Origin: Streptomyces sp. WAC05374
GTDB taxonomy: Bacteria > Actinomycetota > Actinomycetes > Streptomycetales > Streptomycetaceae
Direction of reading: 5' to 3'
Assembly: GCF_004353505.1 (NCBI RefSeq)
Contig: NZ_SMNQ01000018.1
Coordinates: 1-64,000 of the forward strand
Length of the DNA: 64,000 nt
Position numbers and translations under genes: made by a program. The notes under the pieces are model-generated. The model searched no databases and was not told the DNA's origin. It worked only from the letters and a program-made list of their open reading frames with translations. Shown piece by piece: positions 53,701-61,184 of the stretch; positions within the stretch are counted from its first letter, which is position 1; each line of letters opens with the position of its first letter.

Positions 53701-54153
53701 GAGGCGATGGTCCCGGCGCACCTGTTCGTGCTGCGGCAGTGGCCGGTCGGCGCGCACGGCAAGGTCGACGTGTCGGCGCTGCCCCGGCCGGACGACGGCG
53801 CGGCGCGCCGTGAACAGGCCGCGTACGAGGCTCCGGTCACCGAGGTGCAGACAAAGCTGGCGGAGCTGTGCGCGGAGCTGCTCCAGGTGGAGCGGGTCGG
53901 CCTGCACGACTCGTTCTTCGACCTGGGCGGGCACTCGCTGCTCGCCATCCGGGCGATCTCCCGCATCCGGGCGCAGTTCGGCGTGGGGCTGAAGATCGGC
54001 CAGTTCTTCAAGGCGCCGCACGTGGCCGGGCTGGCGGCGGCCGTGGAGGAGAAGCTCGCCGCCGCCGACCGCGCGGCGTCCGGCGGCCAGGCCGCCGGCC
54101 CGGTGGGACAGACGCCCATTCCGCGGATCGACCGGACCGCTCACCGCCGTTGA
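50773..54153 (+). CDS. Single-module nonribosomal peptide synthetase (C-A-PCP)
   Basis: An 1126-residue NRPS. The condensation domain (about 40-480) has SFGQERLYFVDKL and the active site HHIAVDG at 178-184. The adenylation domain (about 520-1010) has LLFTSGTTGRPKG, NQYGPTEAVID, YATGDRARML and the C-terminal Lys in HGKVDVSALP. The PCP has LGGHSLL with Ser1055. Reading specificity positions by eye gives D-V-W-H-L-G-Q-I-D-K, eight of ten matching the serine code DVWHLSLIDK as I recall it, so Ser or a close analogue is a tentative call. There is no thioesterase; release would depend on another protein. Confidence 0.95.
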   Translation: MQTQTAQLSDEQRRLLEQLLDEDGVGRNVERVPRRAGDPSRAPLSFGQERLYFVDKLQPGSPMYVGTGALRLRGALDVELLRAAVGRLVDRHEVLRTGLVEAPDGTVEQRVHAPGSVRVELPVVATGRGAVQDRVREAASAGFDLAVPPLLRAVLLELDGDGEGGSTVAEYVLVLSVHHIAVDGWSLGLLMTELGVVYAALAEGREPNLPELAVQYADFAVWQRQWLEQGVLAEQLAYWRERLDRVPTTEVPTDRPRPAERSYAGDTVPLALPEKVTGALRSLTDSEQSTLFMALAAAWAAVLGRFSGGDDVVVGTPVAGRTRTELERTVGFFVNTLPLRIALGAGDSFRALLRRTREVCTEAYAHQDVPFERIVAELQSDRDASGQTAIARHWLALHNTPVPDFAMPGLECEALPALIGTVRCDLSVQLAPDGAGGLAGRLEYSTELFDRRTALALASAFETLLAAAAAGPDRAVAGLPVLTDAERDTVVHELSGARAGALTGPSVPEWFAARVAAAPDAVAVVGDAGEDGDGTDRVTYAELDVRSNRVAHLLVARGIGAEDRVGVCLPRGSELAAAALGVLKAGAVLLPLDPAYPPARLARLVADGAPRLVLSGEGLGALTPGAEVVELTSDGLAAQPGHPVDVPAPHPDGGAYLLFTSGTTGRPKGVLNTHAGLVNRLRGMADAFAPGPGDRVLQKAPLGFDVAVWELLLPLVTGATVVAARDGGHRDLEYLHRLIDRERVTVCHFVPSLLQVFADAPAGAHPSLRLLLSGGEELPGTLADRLLERFPHAELVNQYGPTEAVIDVSSGTVVRPEGGGTGRVPMGRPVPGAELYVLDAAMNPQPVGVAGELFIGGVQVARGYAGLPGLTAERFVPHPFAAGRRLYATGDRARMLADGSLEFLGRADDQVKIRGNRVEPGEIAAVLREHPDVTGSLVTVHRGEEGQPALLGHVTSERDAEGLLPGLRDFLRERLPEAMVPAHLFVLRQWPVGAHGKVDVSALPRPDDGAARREQAAYEAPVTEVQTKLAELCAELLQVERVGLHDSFFDLGGHSLLAIRAISRIRAQFGVGLKIGQFFKAPHVAGLAAAVEEKLAAADRAASGGQAAGPVGQTPIPRIDRTAHRR

Positions 54154-54197
54154 CCGGCCGCCGACCGCCGACCGCCCTCAGGAGGGGAACACCCAGG

Positions 54198-55214
54198 ATG
54201 ACCACTTCCTTGCAGACACCGGTCCGCACCTTCCAGGTGTGGGAGGGCCGGTCCCTGCCCGCGCTGGTGCGGGCGCACGCGCCGGGCGCGCCGCTGCCCG
54301 AGTGGGTGGCCGCGAACCGTGACCGGATCGACGAGCTGGCACACCGGGCCGGGGCGGTGCTGTTCCGCCAGTTCGGCGTGGCGGGTCCGGACGACTTCCG
54401 GGCCGTGATGGACGCGCTGTCGCCGCAGGTCCTGGCGTACGGGGAGCGCTCCTCCCCGCGCAGCAAGGTCTCCGACGGCGTGTACACGTCCACGGAGTAC
54501 CCGGCGGACCAGCCGATCCTGCTGCACAACGAGCAGTCGTACACCGCCAAGTGGCCCACGCGGATCGTGTTCTTCTGCGAGCGGGCGGCCACCAGCGGCG
54601 GGCGTACGCCGCTGGCCGACTCGCGCCGCGTGCTGGCCCGGCTGCGGCCGGCCACGGTGGCGAAGTTCGAACAACTGGGCGTGCGGTACGTGCGCAACTA
54701 CCTGCCGGGCATCAGCCTGCCGTGGCAGGAGGCGTTCCAGACCGAGCGGCGGGCCGACGTCGACGCGTACTGCGCGGGCGCGGACATCACCGCCGAGTGG
54801 GTGGACGACGACCACCTGCGGACCGCGCAGGTCCGCCCGGCGGTCCGCACGCACCCGGTGACCGGGGAGCGGACGTGGTTCAACCACGCGCTGTTCTTCC
54901 ACGTCACCTCGCTGCCCGAGGAGGTGAGCACGGGGCTGCGGGAGGTGCTGGACGAGGAGGACCTGCCGTACAACACCTATTACGGGGACGGCTCGAGGAT
55001 CGAGGACGACGTCCTGGCGGAGCTGCGGGCGGCGTACGAGGCGGAGACCACGGCGTTCGACTGGCAGCCGGGTGACGTGCTGCTGGTGGAGAACATGCTG
55101 GTGGCGCACGCCCGGGAGCCCTTCGAGGGCCCGCGCCGCATCCTGACGGCGATGTCCGACGCCGTCTCCGCCGGCGCCGTCGTCTCCGGCGCGGCCGCCG
55201 GGAGCGCCGCGTGA
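54198..55214 (+). CDS. SyrP-like Fe(II)/2-oxoglutarate dioxygenase (first copy)
   Basis: A 338-residue TauD/SyrP-family protein. The metal triad is H-x-E in LLHNEQSYTAKWP and a distal His in MLVAHAREPFEGPRRILTAM, with the 2-oxoglutarate Arg close behind. VRYVRNYLPGISLPWQEAFQ and TWFNHALFFHVTSLPEE are typical of SyrP relatives, which beta-hydroxylate amino acids tethered to NRPS carriers. It follows the NRPS and is coupled to a second copy by GTGA. Confidence 0.9.
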   Translation: MTTSLQTPVRTFQVWEGRSLPALVRAHAPGAPLPEWVAANRDRIDELAHRAGAVLFRQFGVAGPDDFRAVMDALSPQVLAYGERSSPRSKVSDGVYTSTEYPADQPILLHNEQSYTAKWPTRIVFFCERAATSGGRTPLADSRRVLARLRPATVAKFEQLGVRYVRNYLPGISLPWQEAFQTERRADVDAYCAGADITAEWVDDDHLRTAQVRPAVRTHPVTGERTWFNHALFFHVTSLPEEVSTGLREVLDEEDLPYNTYYGDGSRIEDDVLAELRAAYEAETTAFDWQPGDVLLVENMLVAHAREPFEGPRRILTAMSDAVSAGAVVSGAAAGSAA

Positions 55215-56209
55215 GCGCCGCCGCCGTGGTGACGGACGGTGCCGTCACGAGCCGCCCGCTGGACGACGAGCCGTTCCTGCTGGAGGTCCGCGCCCACGAG
55301 CCGGGCCTGGCCCTGGACGCCTGGATCGCCGGGCGCCGCGAGGAGCTGCGCGCCGGCCTCGACCGTTACGGGGCGCTGCTGCTGCGGGGCTTCGACGTCC
55401 CGGACCCGGAGGCGTTCGGACGGGCGGCCCGGGCCGTCTCGCCGGAGCTGCTGGGCTACCTGGAGCGGGCGGCGACGCGTACGGAGGTCGCCGACAAGGT
55501 CTTCACGTCGACCGAGCTGAGCGCGGACCAGTGGATCCCGTTCCACCACGAGATGTCGTACTCCCACAACTGGCCGAGCCTGCTGTACTTCTACGGCGAT
55601 CTGCCCTCACCGGTCGGCGGCGCCACGCCGGTGGCCAGCGAGCGGACGGTCCTGCCGCGCATCCCGGCCGATGTGCGCGAGCGGTTCGAGCGGCACGGCG
55701 TGCGGTACGTGCGCAACTACGGCCCCGACCTCGACCAGCCGTGGCAGGAGGTCTTCCAGACCACCGACCGCGCCGAGGTGGAGGCCTACTGCCGCCAGTC
55801 GGGCACCGACTTCGAGTGGACCGCCGACGACGGGCTGCGGACGTCCGCGGTGCGCCAGGCGGTGTCCCGCCACCCCCGTACCGGCGAGACGGTGTGGTTC
55901 AACCACGCGCACCTGTTCCACGTCTCCAACATGCCGCCCGAGGTCGCCGAGGTCCTCGTCGAGGAGTACGGCGTCGAGGGTCTGCCGCGCAACGCGTACT
56001 ACGGCGACGGCGAGCCGATCGAGGACGAGGTCGCCGACCTGATCCGGGGCCTGTACCGCGAGGCGTCCGTGTCCTTCCCGTGGGAGCGGTCCGACGTGCT
56101 GATCGTGGACAACTTCCTCGCCGCGCACGCCCGTGCGCCGTTCACCGGCGACCGCCGCATCCTCGTGGCCATGTCGGACCTGCACACCGACGGCGTGCCC
56201 GGCCGGTGA
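55211..56209 (+). CDS. SyrP-like Fe(II)/2-oxoglutarate dioxygenase (second copy)
   Basis: A 332-residue paralogue of the preceding gene. The triad is HHEMSYSHNWP and FLAAHARAPFTGDRRILVAM; VRYVRNYGPDLDQPWQEVFQ and VWFNHAHLFHVSNMPPE match the first copy closely. The pair arose by tandem duplication and probably oxidises two positions or two substrates. GTG 55211 overlaps the first copy's stop. Confidence 0.9.
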   Translation: MSAAAVVTDGAVTSRPLDDEPFLLEVRAHEPGLALDAWIAGRREELRAGLDRYGALLLRGFDVPDPEAFGRAARAVSPELLGYLERAATRTEVADKVFTSTELSADQWIPFHHEMSYSHNWPSLLYFYGDLPSPVGGATPVASERTVLPRIPADVRERFERHGVRYVRNYGPDLDQPWQEVFQTTDRAEVEAYCRQSGTDFEWTADDGLRTSAVRQAVSRHPRTGETVWFNHAHLFHVSNMPPEVAEVLVEEYGVEGLPRNAYYGDGEPIEDEVADLIRGLYREASVSFPWERSDVLIVDNFLAAHARAPFTGDRRILVAMSDLHTDGVPGR

Positions 56210-56256
56210 CCGTTCCACCCTCCACCCCCCACCCCTACCGCACCACCGGAGAGCCC

Positions 56257-57201
56257 ATGCTGCTGCGCCCCGCCCACGACGCCGACCTCGACCGGGTCGC
56301 GGCCGTCACCGTCGACGAGCCGGTGAGCTGGATTCCCGCCGACCGGTACCGGGCCGAGCTGGCCGAGGCCATGTACCGGCCGGAGTGGACGTGGATCGCC
56401 GAGCGGGACGGCCGTGTGGTGGCGCGCGCCCTGTGGTGGGGCCAGTCGGCGGGCGAGCACCCGCTGGCGCTGGACTGCCTGCACGTCGACGGCTCGGTCG
56501 CCGACCGCGCGGCGCTCGCCACCGACCTGCTGCGGGCCGGCCACACGGCGTTCCGCGAGCAGGGCGCGCCCCGCCCGCCGCTGTACAACGTGACGCTGCC
56601 CAACGGCTGGCGCGACGACCCGGCGGTGGCGGCCGCGATGGCGTGGCGGCGCGAGGCGGCGCTGGCCGCCGGGCTGACCGTCGAGGTGGAGCGGTTGCGC
56701 CTGGAGTGGACGCCGAAGGACGGGGTGCCGGAGCCGGCCGCGCCGAGGCTCACCTTCCACGAGGCGTCCGACGAGGAGTTCCTCGTCGTGTTCCGGCGGA
56801 TCGCCCAGGGCAGCCTGGACGCCGAGACCCGCAAGAACCTGGCCGCCAAGGGGGCCGAGGCCACGGCCCGGCACGAGCTGGAGTACTACCGCGACTGCCC
56901 CGGCGAGCGCGCGTGGTGGCGGATCGCGCGGACGGCCGACGGCACCGTCGCCGGCCTCGCCATCCCCTCCGCGACCCCGTACAACCCCAACGTCGGCTAC
57001 CTGGGCGTGGTCCCCGAGCTGCGCGGCCGGGGGTACGTGGACGAGCTGCTGGCCGAGATCACCCGCAGCCACGCCGGGCGCGGCGCGGAGCTGATCACGG
57101 CGACGACCGACACCGGCAACGCGCCGATGGCGGCGGCCTTCGCCCGTGCGGGCTACCGCAACACCGAGATCCGGATGATCTTCTCCGCCCCGACCGACTG
57201 A
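56257..57201 (+). CDS. Protein with two GNAT domains
   Basis: A 314-residue protein. The N-terminal half (MLLRPAHDADLDRVAAVTVD, WTWIAERDGRVVARALWW) looks like a degenerate GNAT; the C-terminal half has a complete acetyl-CoA loop, VGYLGVVPELRGRGYVDELLAEI, and the closing MAAAFARAGYRNTEIRM. ATG 56257 has GGAGAG; an earlier in-frame GTG at 56206 is less likely. It probably acylates an amine in the product or confers self-resistance. Confidence 0.87.
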   Translation: MLLRPAHDADLDRVAAVTVDEPVSWIPADRYRAELAEAMYRPEWTWIAERDGRVVARALWWGQSAGEHPLALDCLHVDGSVADRAALATDLLRAGHTAFREQGAPRPPLYNVTLPNGWRDDPAVAAAMAWRREAALAAGLTVEVERLRLEWTPKDGVPEPAAPRLTFHEASDEEFLVVFRRIAQGSLDAETRKNLAAKGAEATARHELEYYRDCPGERAWWRIARTADGTVAGLAIPSATPYNPNVGYLGVVPELRGRGYVDELLAEITRSHAGRGAELITATTDTGNAPMAAAFARAGYRNTEIRMIFSAPTD

Positions 57202-57250
57202 CCGTCCTTCCGTGCCGGGCTCGTGCCGGCACGCCCTTCCTGGAGTCCGC

Positions 57251-58276
57251 ATGACGCACACCCTCGCCGTCCCGGCGCCGCAGGACCGGGTGGTCCGGCC
57301 ACCGGAGCGGCGCCCGTACGCACGGGGGTACCGGGCACCGGCCGCGCTGCGCGGTGTCCTGCGCGACGCCCACCGCACACGGCTCGGCGTCTCGGTGCTG
57401 ATGGCGGGCTGGGACCACGTCAGCGTCCCGCTGGCCGCGCTGGCGGCCGCCTGGCCGGGCTGGTGGTCCGGCGGCGGCGGCCGCGCGGCGGCGGGGGTGC
57501 TGGTGGTGCTGGCCGCGGCCTTGCTGGTGGGGCGTCAGCTCCGGGCGCTGGAGTGCCTGGTGCACGAGGCGAGCCACTTCAACTGGTGCCGTCACCACCG
57601 CCGGGCCAACGACCTGTGCGCCGGGCTCCTGGCGGGGCTGCCCACCGGGATACGCATCGCCCGCTACCGCGCCGACCACCTGCTGCACCACAGCCGGCTG
57701 GGCACCGACGACGACCCGGACCTGCGGCGCTACGCCGAACTCGACCTGGCCGGGCTGGACCGGGGCAGCCGCCTCGCCTACACCCGCTCGATGCTGGTGC
57801 GGCTCGCCGCCCACCAGCGGAGCTGGTACCGGACCACCTCCACCGACCTGCCCGGACTGCTGCTGCCGCCGCTGTGGGCGCTGGCCGTGGTGGCCGTGCC
57901 GGGGTGGCTGCTGTGGGGGGCGGGCCCGGCCGCGACCGCCGGAGCCGTGTGGCTGGCGGGCCACGCGGCGGCCCTGCCGGTGCTGCGGTTCATCGGCGAG
58001 AGCAGCGAGCACAGCTACCACGACGCCGACACCGTCTTCGACTCCACCGTCACCAACCTGGGTGCGGTGCAGCGCTGGCTGATCCATCCGCACAGCGACG
58101 GCTACCACACCGTCCACCACCTGTGGCCGGGCACGCCCCACCACCGGCTGCGGCTGCTGCACGAGGAGCTCAGCGCGGCGGACCCGGACGGGTACCGCCG
58201 CAGGCTCCGGGCCCGCCACCGGGTCCTGGACGCCCCCACCCCCGTACACGTACGCACTACCGACACCGAGGAATGA
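57251..58276 (+). CDS. Membrane fatty-acid-desaturase/hydroxylase-like di-iron protein
   Basis: A 341-residue membrane protein with the three histidine boxes of the desaturase superfamily: CLVHEASHF near 105, DHLLHHSRLG near 140 and GYHTVHHLWP near 280, plus ESSEHSYHD. Hydrophobic segments flank them. In NRPS clusters such proteins hydroxylate or desaturate amino acids or acyl groups on carriers. The gene is 49 bp after the GNAT gene. Confidence 0.87.
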   Translation: MTHTLAVPAPQDRVVRPPERRPYARGYRAPAALRGVLRDAHRTRLGVSVLMAGWDHVSVPLAALAAAWPGWWSGGGGRAAAGVLVVLAAALLVGRQLRALECLVHEASHFNWCRHHRRANDLCAGLLAGLPTGIRIARYRADHLLHHSRLGTDDDPDLRRYAELDLAGLDRGSRLAYTRSMLVRLAAHQRSWYRTTSTDLPGLLLPPLWALAVVAVPGWLLWGAGPAATAGAVWLAGHAAALPVLRFIGESSEHSYHDADTVFDSTVTNLGAVQRWLIHPHSDGYHTVHHLWPGTPHHRLRLLHEELSAADPDGYRRRLRARHRVLDAPTPVHVRTTDTEE

Positions 58277-58283
58277 GCCCGAA

Positions 58284-59576
58284 ATGAGCGAGGTCGCAAT
58301 GGAGCAGTTGAAGTTTCTGAGCCAGGACGACGTCCGTACGGTCGCCGAGCGGTTCGGCACGCCCGTCTTCGTCTACGACGAGGCCACCGTGCGGCGTTCC
58401 TCCGAGACGATGGCGACGCTGCCCAACGCCTTCGGCCTGACGGTGCGTTACTCCCTGAAGGCGTGCCCCAGCCAGGCGATCATCCGGCTCTTCGACCGGC
58501 AGGGCTTCTCCTTCGACGCCAGCTCGGTGTGGGAGGCCCGCCGTGCGGTGATCGCCGGGGCCGACCCGGCGAAGATCTCGATGACCGCCCAGGAGGCCGT
58601 CTTCGACGACAACCTGCGCGAGCTGATCGACGCGGGCCTCCAGTTCGACGCGGGCTCGCTGCACCAGCTCGACGAGTACGGCCGCAACTACCCCGGCGGC
58701 GAGGTCGCCATCCGCATCAACCCCGGTTTCGGTTCGGGCCTGGTGGGCCGGCTCAACAGCGGTGGCCCCCAGTCCAGCTTCGGCATCTGGCACGAGCAGC
58801 TCCCGGAGGTCAAGCGGATCGTCGACGAGCACGGCCTGAAGCTGGTCCGCCTCCAGTCGCACATCGGCTCGGGCCACCACTGGGACATCCTGATCGACGC
58901 CGTCCGCACCATGCTGTCGTTCGCCCGCGACTTCCAGGACGTCCACACCCTGGACCTGGGCGGCGGTTACCGCGTCAGCGCGCTGCACACCGACCCGGTC
59001 TACGACCACACCGAGTGGGCCCGTGTGGTCGCCGACGAGCTGACCGCCTTCGCCGAGGAGACCGGCCGGCGCCTGCACACCGAGGTCGAGCCGGGCACCT
59101 ACCTCACCGCCCTGTCCGGCGCGCTGGTCACCAAGGTCATCGACAAGGCGGACACCGGCGAGGACGGCAACTCCTTCCTGAAGATCAACAGTGGTCTCAC
59201 CGAGATCGCCCGTCCCTCCTACTACGGCGTCCAGCACCCCATCGTGTCGGTCCCCGCCACCGGCACGCGCGCCGCGGACGACGCCGAGGAGTACAACGTC
59301 GTCGGCCACTGCTGCATCGCCGGTGACGTCCTGACCGCCTCCTACAAGCCGGTCGAGCAGCTCGCGCCGGTCCCCCTCGGCCGCACCGAGATCGGCGACT
59401 TCATCGTCATCGAGCGGGCGGGCAGCTACTGCTCCAGCATGTCGATGAAGAACTTCAACTCCTACCCGGAGGCCGCCGAGGTGCTGCGCCGCGCGGACGG
59501 CAGCTTCGACCTCATCCGCGCCCGCCAGACCATCGAGCAGGTCGTGGTCAACGAGCGCATCCCCGAGGGCCTGTAA
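58284..59576 (+). CDS. Fold-type III PLP decarboxylase (diaminopimelate-decarboxylase-like)
   Basis: A 430-residue alanine-racemase-fold enzyme. YSLKACPSQAIIRL holds the PLP Lys, followed by FDASSVWEARRA, LQSHIGSGHHWD, LDLGGGYRVS and EVEPGTYL. Canonical DAP decarboxylases have a CESGD motif; here the equivalent is VGHCCIAGDVL, keeping the catalytic Cys and Asp but with a changed surround. It may decarboxylate a free basic or acidic amino acid, or a carrier-bound one as BtrK does in butirosin synthesis. Last gene of the plus-strand operon; a strong terminator follows. Confidence 0.87.
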   Translation: MSEVAMEQLKFLSQDDVRTVAERFGTPVFVYDEATVRRSSETMATLPNAFGLTVRYSLKACPSQAIIRLFDRQGFSFDASSVWEARRAVIAGADPAKISMTAQEAVFDDNLRELIDAGLQFDAGSLHQLDEYGRNYPGGEVAIRINPGFGSGLVGRLNSGGPQSSFGIWHEQLPEVKRIVDEHGLKLVRLQSHIGSGHHWDILIDAVRTMLSFARDFQDVHTLDLGGGYRVSALHTDPVYDHTEWARVVADELTAFAEETGRRLHTEVEPGTYLTALSGALVTKVIDKADTGEDGNSFLKINSGLTEIARPSYYGVQHPIVSVPATGTRAADDAEEYNVVGHCCIAGDVLTASYKPVEQLAPVPLGRTEIGDFIVIERAGSYCSSMSMKNFNSYPEAAEVLRRADGSFDLIRARQTIEQVVVNERIPEGL

Positions 59577-59590
59577 CCCTCCGGCACACC

Positions 59591-59629
59591 CCGGCGCCCC
59601 GCTCCCTCTCGTGAGGGGCGGGGCGCCGG
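59591..59629. terminator. Hairpin terminator at the right end of the cluster
   Basis: CCGGCGCCCCGCTCCCTC (59591-59608) pairs with GAGGGGCGGGGCGCCGG (59613-59629) with a single bulged T and a TCGT loop; flanking ACAC/GTGT extends it. It lies between convergent genes and marks the end of cluster part B. Confidence 0.85.
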
Positions 59630-59647
59630 TGTGTCCCGGCCGCGCGG

Positions 59648-60430
59648 TCAGGCGGTCTTGACCGCCCCGCCGTCGATGAGGTGGTCGGCGCCGGTCGTCG
59701 CGGCGGCGAGGGGCGAGGCGAGGTACGCGACGAGCGCCGCGACCTCGTCCGGTTCGACCAGCCGGTCGATCAGCATGCCCGTCGCGGCCGGCACTCCGGC
59801 CAGCAGGTCGGCGTGCGGGACGCCCATCGACGCCGCCAGCTCCGCGCCGTAGCCGGTCGGGCTCTCCCACATCGCGGTGCGGACCGGGCCGGGCGAGACC
59901 GTGTTCACCCGCACGCCCCGCGGGCCGAACTCGTGCGCCAGCGCCTTGCCGAGCGCGGTGAGCGCGGCCTTGGCCGTCGTGTAGGCGACGGGCCCGCCGT
60001 GCGGGACGCGGGCGCCGATCGAGGACACGTTGACGATCGCGCCCCGGCGGGCGAGCAGGGCGGGCAGGGCGGCGCGGGTGACCCGGACGGTGGCGAAGAA
60101 GTTCAGGTCGGTCACCTCGGCCCACTGCGCGTCGGTCATCTCGAGGAACCCGCCGGTCAGACCGCCGTCACCACCGCCGACGTTGTTGACCAGGATGTCG
60201 ATGCCGCCGAGGGCGGCCATGGCTTCGCCCACCAGCCGTTCGGCCCCGGCGGGGTCGGACAGGTCCACCGCCACGGTCACGGCGCCGGTCGCCTCGAGTT
60301 CGGGGGTGGGGGTACGGGCCGCCGCGACGACGCGGACGCCCTCGGCGGTCAGCGCCCGTACCACGGCGAGCCCGATGCCCCGGCTCGCTCCCGTGACCAG
60401 GGCGGTGCGGCCGTTCAGGTGCAGCTCCAT
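59648..60430 (-). CDS. SDR family oxidoreductase
   Basis: A 260-residue classical SDR: ALVTGASRGIGLAVV, DILVNNVGGGDGG, IVNVSSIGARVP and YTTAKAALTALGKAL (Tyr-x3-Lys), with a C-terminal LIDGGAVKTA. ATG 60430 is chosen for its GGAGG site; an in-frame ATG at 60454 is not. It is divergent from a TetR regulator and separated by a terminator from the cluster, so it is likely a TetR-controlled stand-alone unit. Confidence 0.9.
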   Translation of the reverse strand: MELHLNGRTALVTGASRGIGLAVVRALTAEGVRVVAAARTPTPELEATGAVTVAVDLSDPAGAERLVGEAMAALGGIDILVNNVGGGDGGLTGGFLEMTDAQWAEVTDLNFFATVRVTRAALPALLARRGAIVNVSSIGARVPHGGPVAYTTAKAALTALGKALAHEFGPRGVRVNTVSPGPVRTAMWESPTGYGAELAASMGVPHADLLAGVPAATGMLIDRLVEPDEVAALVAYLASPLAAATTGADHLIDGGAVKTA

Positions 60431-60461
60431 GGTGATCCTCCACTCGCACAACACATCTCCG

Positions 60462-60491
60462 ATGACGCGACTAACGTACGAGATGCGTCAT
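60462..60491. promoter_or_regulatory. Probable TetR operator between SDR and tetR
   Basis: ATGACGC (60462-60468) and GCGTCAT (60485-60491) form a perfect 7-bp inverted repeat with a 16-bp centre that itself contains TAACGTACGAG. Its place in the 142-bp divergent gap suits a TetR dimer pair repressing both genes. Confidence 0.5.
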
Positions 60492-60572
60492 GCGTGTTGC
60501 AACTAGGAAATGAATGGCCACAAGGATGTATCCTGACGGGATCGTTCACGGACAGGGAAGGAGCCGCACCCC

Positions 60573-61184
60573 ATGGCGCTATCCGATTCGCCGAAGCCGC
60601 TGCGCGCCGATGCCGAGCGGACGGTTCGCGCCATCCTCGAGGCCGCCGAGCGGGTGCTGTCCGCGAACCCCGCGGCCACGGTGGAGCAGATCGCCGAGGC
60701 CGCCGGGGTCGCCCGCACCACCGTCCACCGGCGGTTCGCCTCACGCGAGGCGCTGATCACGGCGCTGGCCGCGTGGGCGACGCAGCGGTTCCGGGAAGCC
60801 GTGGAGGCCGCCTGCCCGGACACCGCGCCACCGGCCGTCGCCCTCTACCAGGTCACCGCCAACGTGCTGCGCGTCAAGACCGGCTGGGGCTTCGCGATGG
60901 GCGCCCTGCCCACCGACGCCCCCGAGGTCGCCCGTGTGCACGCGGGTGTACTGGCCCAGTGCGAGCGGCTGTTCGCCCGCGCGCGGGACGCCGGCCTGCT
61001 CCGGGCCGACACCGATGTGGACTGGGCCCGGCGCGTGTACTACCTCCTCATCCACGAGGCGGCGGCCGAGGCGCCGGACACCGACGCGGCCGTCGACGCC
61101 CTCGCCACGCGCGTCGTCGACACGCTGCTGCACGGCTTCGGCGGACCGGCACTCACCAGCGGTACGACCGGGACACCAGGCTGA
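60573..61184 (+). CDS. TetR/AcrR family transcriptional regulator
   Basis: A 203-residue repressor with HTH ILEAAERVLSANPAATVEQI, AEAAGVARTTVHRRFASREA, then a helical ligand domain. ATG 60573 follows GGAAGGAG. It overlaps the convergent MFS-peptidase gene by 32 bp. It presumably regulates the divergent SDR and itself. Confidence 0.92.
   Translation: MALSDSPKPLRADAERTVRAILEAAERVLSANPAATVEQIAEAAGVARTTVHRRFASREALITALAAWATQRFREAVEAACPDTAPPAVALYQVTANVLRVKTGWGFAMGALPTDAPEVARVHAGVLAQCERLFARARDAGLLRADTDVDWARRVYYLLIHEAAAEAPDTDAAVDALATRVVDTLLHGFGGPALTSGTTGTPG

Noticed and set aside
50245..54144. A 1299-codon open frame antisense to the NRPS
   Set aside because: It mirrors a clearly real C-A-PCP gene; composition is His/Arg/Gln-rich without domains. 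Long antisense frames are routine at this GC content.
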